A program made the translations under genes and the position numbers. A stretch of 64,000 bases of DNA from NCBI GenBank assembly GCA_043743335.1, contig JAYTWR010000031.1:1-64000 (forward strand), written 5' to 3'. The DNA comes from UBA5216 sp043743335 (GTDB lineage: Bacteria > Pseudomonadota > Gammaproteobacteria > Burkholderiales > SG8-41). Below are positions 16,231 through 25,390 of this stretch, one piece after another. Positions within the stretch are counted from its first letter, which is position 1. The number at the start of each line of letters is the position of its first letter. The notes beneath the pieces are model-generated. The model did no database searches, was not told where the DNA came from, and was given only the letters and a program-made list of their open reading frames with translations.

Positions 16231-18483
16231 TCATGCGCGCGCAGGGCCGGCAGCCAGCGCGGCCTTGACCTTCTCCGGCGTAAACGGCAACGAACGCACG
16301 CGCACGCCGGTCGCATCGAACACCGCATTGGCAATCGCACCGGGAATCGCGCACGCGGTGGGCTCGCCGGCGCCCCACGCGACCTGCCCCGGCCGGTCAA
16401 GCAATGCAAGCTCGACCTTGGGCATGTCGGTAAACCGCGCAATCGGGTAGCTTGCCCAATCGACGCTCAACACCTTGTTGCGATCCCACAGCACTTGTTC
16501 CATCAAGGTGCGGCTCACCGTTTGCAACACGCCGCCCTCGACTTGATTCGCCACGCCGTCCGGGTTGACCATTTCGCCGCAGTCGTGGGCGACGCAAATG
16601 CGCGTGACTTTGATCGCACCGTTGGACTTGTTCACTTCCACTTCGGCCACCGCCGCGACGTAGGTAATCGTGTTGTTGTAGCGCAAATACGCAATGCCGC
16701 GGCCCTTCACCACCTCGCCGCTGCCGGAAGCAGGATTGGGGCCGGGCCGCGTCTGCCAGCCGGCGAGTTTGGCCGCCGCCTGGATGGTCTCGATGGCGCG
16801 CGCATCCTTCAAGTAGCGCAAGCGAAACTCGACCGCATCGGCGCGTGCCGCCGCCGCGAGTTCATCCATGAACGCTTCGTTGGCGAAACTGTTTTCGATG
16901 CGGCCGGGGCTGCGCAAATGCGACGAGCGGAAAAACGTCTCGGCGATGTGATGCGTGTTCACCTTAATGTTGGGAAACAGATATGGCTGGCCGCTGTTCT
17001 GAAACAAAAAGCCCACCCAGTTGCCGGGACGCGCAATACCGGTTTCGGCCGCCGCGAGCAGCGGAAAATCCAACGGCTTGAACGCGACAATGTGATTTAA
17101 CGCGATGTAGAACTCGCCGCTCCACGCTGTCACATTGCCTTGTGCATCGAGCGCGGCTTCGAGGTCCATGCTGCGGGGCGGGCTCTTGGGCGAGCGCGCG
17201 GTTTCGTCCGCGCGCGACCATTGCACGCGCACCGGCTTGCCCAGCGCCATGGCGATCAGCGACGCATCGGCCGCAGCATCTTCGGTACCGTTGCGGCCGT
17301 AACAGCCCGCACCTTCGACGAAGGTGAGACGTATCGCCTCGCGCGGCAGGCCCGTGATTCCCGACAACTCATGCTGCATCGAATGCGTGGCTTGCGACGA
17401 CGTCCACACCGTCAGCTTGCCGTCCTTGAAATCGGCCACGGCACACGACGGCCCGATGGTGGCGTGCGTTTGCACCGCGAACTCATAGGTGGCCTTGATG
17501 CGCCGCGCGCTGCCCGCCAACGCCGCTGGCACATCGCCGGCGCTTTGCGTCACATCCTGCTTGGCCACCGGGCGCTTACGCCAATGGTCGAACACCGTCG
17601 CCTGCTCGGGCAGCCCCGTGCCCGCCGACCAATTGACCTTCAACGCGCGCGCTGCCTTCACCGCCCCCCATTCGCTTTTCGCCACCACCGCGAGGAAATC
17701 ACCCTTGCGCACGGTTTGCACAAAACCGCTGACACGGCGCGCCGCCGCATCGTCGACGGCGACGATTTTCGCGCCCAGCGCATCGGGCCGCACCACGCGC
17801 GCGTGCAGCATGTCCGGCAGCCGCACGTCGTGCACGTACTCGAATTCGCCGGTGACTTTGGCCGGGATATCCACACGCGGAATCGACTTGCCGATCAGCT
17901 TGTACTGCGGCGCTTTTTTTAGCTCGATTTTGGCATCGACTTTCAGTTCCAGGCCGCTGCCGATCAACTCGCTGTAACGCACGCTGCGGGCAGCATCGCC
18001 CTTGACGCTCACCACGCCATCGTTGACCGTGAGTTCGCTCGCCGCCACGTTCAAGCGTTGCGCCGCACGTTCCAGCAGTGCGCGGCGCGCGCTCGCTGCC
18101 GCGCGCCGCAGTTCGCTGCCGCCCTGCGCAATCGTAAGATTAGCCGCAGTGAGCCACTGATCGGGCGTGGTCGCGGTGTCCCCCATCACCATGTCAATGC
18201 GCTCGAAAGCGACATCCAGCTCTTCCGCCGCCAGTTGCGCTAGCGCGGTGCGCGCACCGGTGCCCAGATCGACCTTGCCCGAATAAATGGTGATGCGATC
18301 GTCAGCGCCGATGCTCAGCCACGAATCGATCGCTTCTTTTTCCACCGATTTGGGTGGGCGCAGCGCGGCGGTATTGGCATGCGACGCGCCCGCGCCCAGC
18401 AAGGAAAAGCCGATGGTGAGCGCGCCGCTGGCTTGCAGAAATTTGCGGCGATTGAACGTTGACATCGTGTTGTGATGGGTCAT
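16231..18483 (-). CDS. Molybdopterin-binding subunit, second IorB-like paralog
   Basis: 750 aa, paralogous to the 13014 gene. The Tat signal is STFNRRKFLQASGALTIGFS. It has the same order of segments: SGKVDLGTGARTALAQLAAEEL, then VEGAGCYGRNGTEDAAADASL, then GAGEPTACAIPGAIANAVFDATG near the end. The last motif reads GAGEPT rather than GTGEGS, so the two enzymes probably differ in substrate. The ATG at 18483 lies 11 bases after the stop of the iron-sulphur subunit. An alternative in-frame ATG (MSTFNRRKF) six codons in would give a more standard Tat N-terminus. Confidence 0.92.
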   Translation of the reverse strand: MTHHNTMSTFNRRKFLQASGALTIGFSLLGAGASHANTAALRPPKSVEKEAIDSWLSIGADDRITIYSGKVDLGTGARTALAQLAAEELDVAFERIDMVMGDTATTPDQWLTAANLTIAQGGSELRRAAASARRALLERAAQRLNVAASELTVNDGVVSVKGDAARSVRYSELIGSGLELKVDAKIELKKAPQYKLIGKSIPRVDIPAKVTGEFEYVHDVRLPDMLHARVVRPDALGAKIVAVDDAAARRVSGFVQTVRKGDFLAVVAKSEWGAVKAARALKVNWSAGTGLPEQATVFDHWRKRPVAKQDVTQSAGDVPAALAGSARRIKATYEFAVQTHATIGPSCAVADFKDGKLTVWTSSQATHSMQHELSGITGLPREAIRLTFVEGAGCYGRNGTEDAAADASLIAMALGKPVRVQWSRADETARSPKSPPRSMDLEAALDAQGNVTAWSGEFYIALNHIVAFKPLDFPLLAAAETGIARPGNWVGFLFQNSGQPYLFPNIKVNTHHIAETFFRSSHLRSPGRIENSFANEAFMDELAAAARADAVEFRLRYLKDARAIETIQAAAKLAGWQTRPGPNPASGSGEVVKGRGIAYLRYNNTITYVAAVAEVEVNKSNGAIKVTRICVAHDCGEMVNPDGVANQVEGGVLQTVSRTLMEQVLWDRNKVLSVDWASYPIARFTDMPKVELALLDRPGQVAWGAGEPTACAIPGAIANAVFDATGVRVRSLPFTPEKVKAALAAGPARA

Positions 18484-18493
18484 GGCCGTCTCC

Positions 18494-18949
18494 TCACGCG
18501 GTCGCCGCGCGTTTCACCGCGGCGACAATGCGTTGATGCGTGCCGCAGCGGCACAGGTTGCGCACCAGCGCGCGGCGGATATCCGCTTCGCTCGGATTGC
18601 GATTTTTCGCGAGTAATGCTGCGGCGGTCATGATCATGCCGTTGGCGCAATAACCGCATTGTGCGGCTTGTTCGGCGATAAACGCCTGCTGCACTTTGTG
18701 CGGCTTGGCCACGCTGCCCAGCCCTTCGAGCGTGGTGACGTCGCCTTTTACGGTATTGACCGGCACCATGCACGAACGCACCGCTTCACCGTTGACATGC
18801 ACGGTGCACGCGCCGCATTGGCCTAGGCCGCAGCCAAAACGCGGGCCGCGCAACGCGAGGTTGTCGCGCAACACATAAAGCAACGGCGTATCGGCATCGG
18901 CATCGACGCTGTGCGTCTTGCCGTTTACCTTGAGCGTAAAACGAGCCAT
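18494..18949 (-). CDS. [2Fe-2S] subunit, second IorA-like paralog
   Basis: 151 aa with the same two cluster sets as the 15239 protein: FGCGLGQCGACTVHVNG with VRSC, and CGYCANGMIM with LCRCGTHQRIVAAV. It is the first gene of the second hydroxylase pair, with GGAGACC before the ATG. The two small subunits are clearly homologous along their length, so the two operons come from a duplication or from related transfers. Electrons probably leave through a periplasmic cytochrome. Confidence 0.95.
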   Translation of the reverse strand: MARFTLKVNGKTHSVDADADTPLLYVLRDNLALRGPRFGCGLGQCGACTVHVNGEAVRSCMVPVNTVKGDVTTLEGLGSVAKPHKVQQAFIAEQAAQCGYCANGMIMTAAALLAKNRNPSEADIRRALVRNLCRCGTHQRIVAAVKRAATA

Positions 18950-19208
18950 GATGGTCTCCTTGATTTATCGGCCTAGTGCATGAAAACGTGTCGAGGTACG
19001 CGAATCTACGCGGTTGTGCCAATTCGCGCCACATTCAGTGCCGCAATGCGATAGGCTTTCCAACGTCACGTAACCGTGCGGCAAGCACAGCCTTCGATGA
19101 ACAAAGCGTTTTGCGGCAGGACGTAGCACAATGGCCACGTTACTGACCATCTTAGGTCGTTGAACAGCAGCGAGTGTTCGGGCGGACCCAATCGCAGAGA
19201 GGATAAAA

Positions 19209-20372
19209 ATGAATAAAATCAATAACTTAACGCCATTCGCCGTGAACGTCTCGGAAAAGACCAATTGGTTTTTCCTGAAAATCGAAACCGACGACGGACT
19301 CACCGGCTGGGGCGAGGCCTCGTTGTCCGGCGGTTGGGAAGAAAACCAGGTGCTCAATTGCAAGCGCCTCGCGGCGAACATCACCGGGCTGACCATCGAC
19401 GCGGCCTTGCCGCAACTGACGGTATATCCGCACGCCGTCGGCGGGCTGGTGTGGAATTCGATTTTGAGCGCGGCTGAAATGGCCTTGATGGATATCAAGG
19501 CGCGCGCGGCGGGCGTGCCGCTGCACCGGTTGTTCGGCGCGCCGCTGCGCGACACCATACGCGTGTACGGCAACATCAACCGCGCGGCCACCGATCGTTC
19601 ACCGGCGGGCTTCGCCGCGCTGGCGCGCGACCGCATGGCGCAAGGCTATACCGCGTTCAAGCTGGCACCGTTCGACGGCGTGTTCTGGGCCGACATGGGC
19701 GATGCGCAAGTCAGACAAAAGTACCGTCACGCGCTCGACTGCATTTTGGCGGTACGCGATGCGGTGGGGCCGGACGCCGGTGTGCTGGTGGATTGCCACT
19801 GGCGTTTTGACGAGCCGAGCGCGCTGCAACTGTTGCGCGATCTTGCGCCCGCGAAACTGTTCTGGGGCGAATGCCTGACTTCGGAGCGTGCCGAACATCA
19901 TCCGGTGCTCGACCGCGTGCGCCGCGCCGCCGAGGCCATGGGCGTGCTGATCGCGGGTGGCGAACGGCAAATTGGCGTGCAGGGTTTTGAGCCGCTGCTG
20001 CGCGCAAAGCTGCTGGATGTGGTGATGCCCGACATCAAATACACCGGCGGTTACAGCGGCATGCTGGCCGTGGCCAACAGGGCGCACGAGTGTGGCGTGA
20101 AATTTTCACCGCACAATCCCACCGGCCCCGTGTGCAACATGGGTAGCCTGCACGTGTGTGCGCTGGTACCCAATTTTCTGATTCTGGAGCGGCAAAGCGA
20201 GGGCAGCATTTACGATGAAATGATTATCGGCGATCATCCCAAGTTGGTGGATGGCTGCTATGCCGTGCCACAAGCGCCGGGGCTGGGCATTACGCTGAAC
20301 GAAGATGTGATGAGGGCGCATCCACCGGTGAAGCCGAAGGGGGAGTCTACGGCGGATCCGCGGTTGGGGTAG
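19209..20372 (+). CDS. Enolase-superfamily dehydratase (mandelate racemase/galactonate dehydratase-like)
   Basis: 387 aa. The superfamily metal ligands are Asp195 (VDCHWRF), Glu221 (WGECL) and Glu252 (GGERQ). Lys151 (AFKLAPFDG) and His302 (SPHNPTGPV) are the likely acid-base residues; the HNPxGP motif is typical of sugar-acid dehydratases such as D-galactonate dehydratase. It would remove water from a sugar acid or related hydroxy acid. AGAGAGGAT precedes the ATG. The start region, NKINNL, is written by a reversed copy of the AT-rich element. It stands alone, divergent from the ior-type genes. Confidence 0.88.
   Translation: MNKINNLTPFAVNVSEKTNWFFLKIETDDGLTGWGEASLSGGWEENQVLNCKRLAANITGLTIDAALPQLTVYPHAVGGLVWNSILSAAEMALMDIKARAAGVPLHRLFGAPLRDTIRVYGNINRAATDRSPAGFAALARDRMAQGYTAFKLAPFDGVFWADMGDAQVRQKYRHALDCILAVRDAVGPDAGVLVDCHWRFDEPSALQLLRDLAPAKLFWGECLTSERAEHHPVLDRVRRAAEAMGVLIAGGERQIGVQGFEPLLRAKLLDVVMPDIKYTGGYSGMLAVANRAHECGVKFSPHNPTGPVCNMGSLHVCALVPNFLILERQSEGSIYDEMIIGDHPKLVDGCYAVPQAPGLGITLNEDVMRAHPPVKPKGESTADPRLG
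19210..19231 (-). repeat. AT-rich IHF-like dispersed element, copy 4 (within coding sequence)
   Basis: Covers codons 1-8 of the dehydratase; the plus strand holds AATCAATAACTTA, an exact WATCARNNNNTTR match. Here the ribosome site is upstream of the element, not replaced by it. Confidence 0.7.
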
Positions 20373-20457
20373 GGTGGGCAAAGCGCAGCGTGCCCACGCG
20401 CAACAATACAAGCCGATCAAACAATAGGTGGGCACGCTACGCTTTGCCCACCCTACG
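20369..20457. repeat. Palindromic intergenic repeat (GTAGGGTGGGCAAAGCG type)
   Basis: Arms of about 29 bp (20369-20398 and 20428-20456) start GTAGGGTGGGCAAAGCG and end with the inverse; the loop is about 30 bases. I recognise this as a repeat type seen between genes in many proteobacteria. It begins on the stop codon of the dehydratase and could end its transcript. Confidence 0.85.
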
Positions 20458-20476
20458 CACTGCGTGGGAGATTGCC

Positions 20477-21154
20477 ATGTTCTCGTATTCGAATAAGCAG
20501 GAGATCGATCATCGCACGATAAAGCTCATCATAGGATTGATCGCACTCGGCCTCGCCAGTATCACGAGTTTCTTTACGGCAGGCACGATTGAGTCGATCA
20601 GCGAGTCGTATCACCGTGGTGGTTGGGCACAGACCTTCTTCGTGGGCCTTCTCTTTGCGATAGCAGCATTCATGGCTGCATACAATGGGTCAAGCAGGGG
20701 GGAGATGTTGATGAGTAAGGTAGCGGGAATATCGGCCCTTATGGTTGCTCTCTTTCCCTGCAAATGTGAACCTCAGAACGCAGCGTTAGCATTGAACACC
20801 TGTGGTACTCAGAGCATGGCATTTCCCAATCTTCACGTGATCGGGGCAGGCACAATGTTTGCCGTGCTCGCATGGTTTTGCTTTTTGTTTTATACGCGCG
20901 CCAAAGCCAAAGGACACACCGAAGCACGGCGGCGCGCCGCCATTTATCTTGTCTGTGGCGTAGTCATCATCGCATCAATGGCGCTTATTGGATACGACGG
21001 GGCAATGAACCGTAGTATCTCGAACGCCATTCCGCGCTTCGTATACTACGGTGAGAAAGCGGGACTTATCGCCTTTGGGTTCTCGTGGCTCACGGCAAGT
21101 CGTATTATTCGTGGTATCACATCAGCCGAAGAACGATTTTCACCGTTTAGTTGA
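20477..21154 (+). CDS. Polytopic membrane protein of unknown function
   Basis: 225 aa from the ATG at 20477, which has GGGAG seven bases upstream. About six membrane segments can be drawn: LIIGLIALGLASITSFF, FFVGLLFAIAAFMAAY, a weaker one near VAGISALMVALFP, VIGAGTMFAVLAWFCFLFY, AIYLVCGVVIIASMALIG and AGLIAFGFSWLTA. A loop with Cys residues (CKCEPQNAALALNTCG) lies between segments three and four. The layout resembles DUF998-type membrane proteins, but I cannot confirm it. It is preceded by the palindromic repeat and has no obvious operon partner. Confidence 0.7.
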   Translation: MFSYSNKQEIDHRTIKLIIGLIALGLASITSFFTAGTIESISESYHRGGWAQTFFVGLLFAIAAFMAAYNGSSRGEMLMSKVAGISALMVALFPCKCEPQNAALALNTCGTQSMAFPNLHVIGAGTMFAVLAWFCFLFYTRAKAKGHTEARRRAAIYLVCGVVIIASMALIGYDGAMNRSISNAIPRFVYYGEKAGLIAFGFSWLTASRIIRGITSAEERFSPFS

Positions 21155-21391
21155 GCCATGCAGATTTGGCCGGGTAGGCATGTGTAACGCGACCACCGGT
21201 TGCTCTGGCTTGATGGGTTACGATTGGGCACATGGCACCGTATCCATACGCACGTTAGCCAAATGCCGCGCGCCGGGTCTCGCGGCATGGCATTGACGCA
21301 GACTGGATGCCTAACACCTTTGAATCATAACCACCTGTTTTAACAGGGGCTGTTATTCCCGCCTCCCGCTATAGCAAACTTTACCGGCCGC

Positions 21392-22576
21392 CTACACCCG
21401 CGCCTCAATCCAATCCGCGATGTAGTCAATCCCCACCTGCCGGTTATCCGCCTGCGCGTGGTAGTGCCCGCCATCTTCGGCGCTGAGGATTTTAAGGTGT
21501 TTGTCTTTTGACGCGATGGCGTCAAACAGTTTGGGCGCATTGGCCACCGGCACCACGCTGTCTTCGCCCGCGTGCACGATAATGAACGGGCAGGTAATTT
21601 GTTCGGCGACGCCCACGAGCGAAAACTTTTTGGCTTTCTCGATTGCGGCTTCGCCACCGTTAGGATCGTCGATGCAGCCCATGATCCAGCGGAAGTGAAA
21701 AGCTGATTGCGGCGTGCCCTTAGGGTCGGCGTCCTGGCGGCGTTTGATGTCGCGTTGCCAGCCGTGCAAATCCCAGTGCAGCGCGCTCATCGCGATGCCG
21801 CCGCAGTAGCGTTTTTCGAAGGCGGCAACGCGCGCGGCGTAGTAGCCGCCGAAGCTGTAGCCCATGACGAAGACCTTTGCGGCATCTACTTCCGCGCGCG
21901 CGGCGACGTAGTTGTACGCCGCCGTGCCCGCGACTTCGTAGTCGTGGCGCGCGTACATCTCGCGCAGGCGCAGGGATTCGCCTTGTCCCGGCCCATCGAT
22001 AGCCAGCGTGTTCCAGCCGCGCGCGGCGAATTCGAGACCGGCGAACAGCACGCTCATTTCCTTGCAGTTGTCCATGCCGTTGAACACCACGATGGTGGGG
22101 GCGCGCGCGGCGGTGGCGTCCGTAGTATTTTGTGCCTTCATGAAAAACGCTGGTAGCGATTTACCGCCTTCAAACGGCACTTCCACGCGCTCGACATTTG
22201 GATATCGCCGCAGGATGCCTTTGGTCTGGCACTCGATGGCGATGCGGCCCATTTCGCGTTTGTCGGGGCCGGGGTAGATAAAACGCTCGGCGGTAAAGTA
22301 ATACATGCCCGCGCGCAGATAATAGTTGCCGGCGCTCATGCGATGTCCGGCGCCTTCACACGCATCCGCGCGTGCATGCAGACGCTGGCCCATCGCGCTC
22401 CATTCTTCCCACCAGGCCTGCGGTTCGTTGTGGCGCGCACGCAATTTTTCGCACACCTGATCGATTTCACCCAGCGCCACCGCGCCGTACGGTGCCATGC
22501 CTTTGGTAACGAGAATGGCGTTCGACCACACCATGTTGCCGGGCAGGTGATCGATCCAAGGGCCGTTAGCTGTCAT
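21392..22576 (-). CDS. Alpha/beta hydrolase (FrsA/DUF1100-like)
   Basis: 394 aa. An N-terminal helical part of about 150 residues precedes the hydrolase fold. The nucleophile elbow is GYSFGGYYA, the acid is probably in HAGEDSVVP, and the catalytic His is in DGGHYHAQAD. GPGQGESLRL is the oxyanion-side loop. The long N-terminal cap is like that of FrsA and of pseudooxynicotine C-C hydrolases, so cleavage of a carbon-carbon or ester bond is plausible; the substrate is unknown. It lies directly downstream of the aminotransferase gene, with copy 5 of the AT-rich element between them. Confidence 0.8.
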   Translation of the reverse strand: MTANGPWIDHLPGNMVWSNAILVTKGMAPYGAVALGEIDQVCEKLRARHNEPQAWWEEWSAMGQRLHARADACEGAGHRMSAGNYYLRAGMYYFTAERFIYPGPDKREMGRIAIECQTKGILRRYPNVERVEVPFEGGKSLPAFFMKAQNTTDATAARAPTIVVFNGMDNCKEMSVLFAGLEFAARGWNTLAIDGPGQGESLRLREMYARHDYEVAGTAAYNYVAARAEVDAAKVFVMGYSFGGYYAARVAAFEKRYCGGIAMSALHWDLHGWQRDIKRRQDADPKGTPQSAFHFRWIMGCIDDPNGGEAAIEKAKKFSLVGVAEQITCPFIIVHAGEDSVVPVANAPKLFDAIASKDKHLKILSAEDGGHYHAQADNRQVGIDYIADWIEARV

Positions 22577-22595
22577 GCGTATGCTTGTGTTTTAT

Positions 22596-22616
22596 GTAAC
22601 TAATTAATTTTATTGA
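22596..22616 (+). repeat. AT-rich IHF-like dispersed element, copy 5
   Basis: Reads GTAACTAATTAATTTTATTG plus A, between the aminotransferase stop (22622) and the hydrolase ATG (22576). One mismatch to the IHF consensus (T for C). Confidence 0.7.
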
Positions 22617-22621
22617 ATATT

Positions 22622-23779
22622 TTATAACGTGCGCAATATCGCTGCGCCTTTGGCCAGCGTGGCTTCTGACTTGGCAAAGCAAAAGCGCAGCACTTTGTGC
22701 GCGGGCGGCTCGCGATAAAACACGGATACCGGGATCGATGCGATGCCTTTTTCTTGGGTGAGACGTATCGCCAGTTCAGTGTCGAGCTCATCGCTGATGG
22801 CGTCGTAGGCGAGATTCTGGAAAAACGTGCCGCGCGAGGGCAGGGGTTTGAAGCGCGAACCCTTGAGGTGCTCGAGAAAAAAATCACGTTTCTTTTGGTA
22901 GAACGCCGCCAGCGACAAATAAGCGTCCTTGTTTTTCAGGTAGTCGGTGAACGCATATTGCACCGGGCTGTTTGAAACGAAGGCGTTGAATTGATGCACT
23001 TTGCGAAATTCCAGCATCAGATTTTTAGGCGCCATGGCATAGCCCATTTTCCAGCCGGTGACCGCGTAGGTTTTGCCAAAGGAGTTGACCACAAAGCTGC
23101 GTTCAGCCAAGCCCGGCACAGAGGCCACACTCTGATGCTTGTGGCCGTCGAACACCAGATGTTCATAGACTTCATCGCTGGCAACAATAATGTTGGTGTC
23201 GCGTAGCACGCTGGCCAGCATGCGCAGGTCTTCGCCGGAGAGCACGCTGGCGGTGGGGTTGTTGGGCGTGTTGAGGATCATCATGCGCGTTTTGGGCGTG
23301 ATGGCGGCGCGCACGGCTTCCCAATCAATGTGGTAATCGGGGTACTGCATTTGCACGTAGACCGGTTTACCGCCGTTGACTTCAACCGCCGGGCCGTAGC
23401 AATCGTAGGCGGGCTCGAACAAAATCACTTCATCACCCGGATTCACAAAGGCACTGACGGCAGTGTAAATGGCGTAGGTCGCGCCGGGCGTGACGGTGAT
23501 TTCATGTTCCGGATCGTACTGCGCGCCGTAAAGCGACTGCATTTTCTCTGCAAGCGCTTCACGCAAAGACAGGATGCCGGCCATCGGCGGATATTGGTTG
23601 TAGCCCGCGTTGACGTAGTGGCAAAACAGCGCGCGCAGCTCGGGCGCGCAATCGAAATCGGGAAAGCCCTGCGACAGATTGATGGCGTTACATTCGGCAG
23701 CGAGCCGCGACATCACGGTGAAAATGGTGGTGCCGACGTGCGGGAGTTTGGACGTTATGGAATGCGGGTAGGTTTGCAT
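22622..23779 (-). CDS. Methionine aminotransferase (YbdL-like), PLP-dependent
   Basis: 385 aa class I/II aminotransferase. The PLP lysine is in NSFGKTYAVTGWKMGYA, and the whole stretch to FRKVHQFNAF strongly resembles E. coli YbdL, which transaminates methionine and other amino acids with keto acids. Other landmarks are LSQGFPDFDCAPEL, YNQYPPMAG, ILNTPNNPT and SDEVYEHLVFDG. It is cytoplasmic and likely works in methionine salvage or general amino-acid catabolism. The ATG is at 23779. Confidence 0.9.
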   Translation of the reverse strand: MQTYPHSITSKLPHVGTTIFTVMSRLAAECNAINLSQGFPDFDCAPELRALFCHYVNAGYNQYPPMAGILSLREALAEKMQSLYGAQYDPEHEITVTPGATYAIYTAVSAFVNPGDEVILFEPAYDCYGPAVEVNGGKPVYVQMQYPDYHIDWEAVRAAITPKTRMMILNTPNNPTASVLSGEDLRMLASVLRDTNIIVASDEVYEHLVFDGHKHQSVASVPGLAERSFVVNSFGKTYAVTGWKMGYAMAPKNLMLEFRKVHQFNAFVSNSPVQYAFTDYLKNKDAYLSLAAFYQKKRDFFLEHLKGSRFKPLPSRGTFFQNLAYDAISDELDTELAIRLTQEKGIASIPVSVFYREPPAHKVLRFCFAKSEATLAKGAAILRTL

Positions 23780-23820
23780 GGGGTTCGGGTTGATGGCCGG
23801 AACAAATGGGGGATATTAGT

Positions 23821-23840
23821 GTAAGTAATTGAATTAAAAA
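23821..23840 (+). repeat. AT-rich IHF-like dispersed element, copy 6 (degenerate)
   Basis: Starts GTAAGTAATTGA, then diverges to ATTAAAAA. It lies between the aminotransferase start and the stop of the lipoprotein gene at 23843. One mismatch to the IHF consensus. Confidence 0.55.
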
Positions 23841-23842
23841 GG

Positions 23843-24754
23843 TTATTTGTTTTCCGCTAGCGCCTTGGCTGCGAGCGCGTTGAGGTCTTCGATATACCCT
23901 TTGAACTGCTGTTGCATATGCGCGCGTTGTTGCGCTGAGAGCGAGTGCTGCACCTCGATATACAGTGCGATGCGCCTGTCGTAGCCGTCGTTGAGCGCGG
24001 CTTGTATTTCTGCCGGGCGGCCGGCTTCCCAATCACTGAGCCACGTGCGCAGCGTACGGGTGAATTCGGCTTTGTTGCCGCGCGTGTTGAGCAGCGCGAG
24101 AAATTCTTTCTGCCGCCGCTGGCGATCCTGTTGCCGCAGGTGGTCGGTGTAGGGGATGGTGTCGTTGACTGCGCTGATGCGTGCCTCTTGTGCGGGTGTC
24201 AGCGGGCCGCTCCAGTCGCGTATGCGCTTTAAGGTGCGATCCAGCCGCGCGCGGCGGCGGTCTTCGGCACTGCCGTTGAGTTGGTATTCGCGAGTGAATT
24301 TACGGTTGACCTTGTCGAATTGGCGCTGCAGGGCCTTGATGTTGTCAGGCGTTACGCTGGCGAGCAACTCGGCGGCGTCCGGTGCGCCTTTGGCAGCCAT
24401 GAGGCGAAAGCGCGCTTTTGCGCCTTCGGTGAGCCACAGGGCGTCGTCAAGCGTGACAGGTCGCTCTGCGCGGCGGCGCATTTCATCGAGGAAGCGGCTG
24501 TATTCGGGCAACTGTTCGTGCCGGTGCCAAGCCAGCAGGGGTGCTAGGCGCGTGTTGAAGTCGTGACGCTGAAGGGGATCAAACTCGAAATAGTCGTGCG
24601 CCATCCACAGCAGAATATTGTCGGCCTGGTTATAGACCACGCGCACGGCACTGCACCCCGGCAGCAGGGTGAACGCCAGCAGCAGAATGGCGCAGCAGGC
24701 GTGGGTTCGCAGGCTTAGGGTGCCCGTGGTGCCCGTGGTGCCCGTGGTTCGCAT
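23843..24754 (-). CDS. Lipoprotein of the DUF6279 type
   Basis: 303 aa. The lipobox is LLPGC at about residues 30-34. The mature part is almost entirely helical and charged, with VRVVYNQADNILLWMAHDYFEFDP at the front, a pattern I associate with DUF6279 outer-membrane-linked lipoproteins of unknown role. The ATG at 24754 is followed by three 9 bp repeats that encode TTG triplets, so the first dozen residues (MRTTGTTGTTGT) vary with repeat number. No good ribosome site is seen. It is on the same strand as the aminotransferase but separated by copy 6 of the AT-rich element. Confidence 0.75.
   Translation of the reverse strand: MRTTGTTGTTGTLSLRTHACCAILLLAFTLLPGCSAVRVVYNQADNILLWMAHDYFEFDPLQRHDFNTRLAPLLAWHRHEQLPEYSRFLDEMRRRAERPVTLDDALWLTEGAKARFRLMAAKGAPDAAELLASVTPDNIKALQRQFDKVNRKFTREYQLNGSAEDRRRARLDRTLKRIRDWSGPLTPAQEARISAVNDTIPYTDHLRQQDRQRRQKEFLALLNTRGNKAEFTRTLRTWLSDWEAGRPAEIQAALNDGYDRRIALYIEVQHSLSAQQRAHMQQQFKGYIEDLNALAAKALAENK
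24721..24747. repeat. Tandem 9 bp repeat, three units
   Basis: TGCCCGTGG three times, just inside the start of the 24754 lipoprotein gene. Unit loss or gain keeps the frame and changes the Thr-Thr-Gly count. Confidence 0.85.
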
Positions 24755-24790
24755 GGCAGCTTTCAGGGGGATTTCAGGTGGGGTTCAGGC

Positions 24791-24826
24791 AAAAACAAGG
24801 CCCACCGCATACAGCCTGTGGGCCTT
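24791..24826 (-). terminator. Rho-independent terminator of the GlcG-like gene
   Basis: Minus strand AAGGCCCAC (24826-24818) pairs with GTGGGCCTT (24805-24797) and is followed by five T. It lies 21 bases after the stop of the 24848 gene. Confidence 0.85.
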
Positions 24827-24847
24827 GATGGATTGAAAGTCTTGCCG

Positions 24848-25312
24848 TTACTGCGCCGCTACGCCTACTTTGGCGCATTGCTCGTCTTGGTCACCGGTAC
24901 CGCCGCTGACACCGACCGCGCCGATGATCTTGCCTCCCACTTCAATCGGTACGCCGCCGGGCGAGCCCACTACGCCAGGCAGGGTGCCGGTTGCCGGTGT
25001 TTTATTGATGACATCCATGAACACGCGCGTTGGACGGCGGAAGGTGGCGGCGGCGCGGGCTTTGACGATGGCGATTTCCACGCTGGCGTGTTGGGTATCG
25101 TCAATTTTTTCAAAATGCACCAGCGTGCCGTGGGTATCGACCACTGCAACGGCCGTGCGCCAGTTGTTCTTTTTGCACTCGGCGATGGTGGCGGCGGCCA
25201 CTTTGCGCGCGGTTTCCGCCGTAATATCGCCGCCGTACGATTGCGCTTGGGCGATGCCAGCGGAAACGGCCAGCGCTACTGCACCAGCGATGAACGAGAG
25301 GGTCTTGTGCAT
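24848..25312 (-). CDS. Secreted GlcG/HbpS-family protein
   Basis: 154 aa with a signal peptide cut after AGIAQAQ. The domain is recognisable from AVAVVDTHGTLVHFEKIDDTQHASVEIAIVKARAA and from GGVPIEVGGKIIGAVGVSGG near the end. This fold is found in the haem-binding HbpS and in GlcG proteins of glycolate operons. The periplasmic location and lack of other glc genes leave the ligand open (haem, cobalamin or a small acid). It has its own terminator and appears to be a single-gene unit. Confidence 0.88.
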   Translation of the reverse strand: MHKTLSFIAGAVALAVSAGIAQAQSYGGDITAETARKVAAATIAECKKNNWRTAVAVVDTHGTLVHFEKIDDTQHASVEIAIVKARAAATFRRPTRVFMDVINKTPATGTLPGVVGSPGGVPIEVGGKIIGAVGVSGGTGDQDEQCAKVGVAAQ

Positions 25313-25390
25313 ACGATTGCTCCTTGGTTGTTAGAAAATAGAAAACGAACGGGTTTTAATGGCCGTAACAGACTGCCATGCGGGCGAACA

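Noticed and set aside
17140..17922. Long plus-strand frame opposite the second molybdopterin subunit gene
   Set aside because: It is the antisense shadow of a strong coding region in GC-rich DNA, with Arg/His-rich composition and no family motifs. The same applies to 13689-14426 and 16495-17100.
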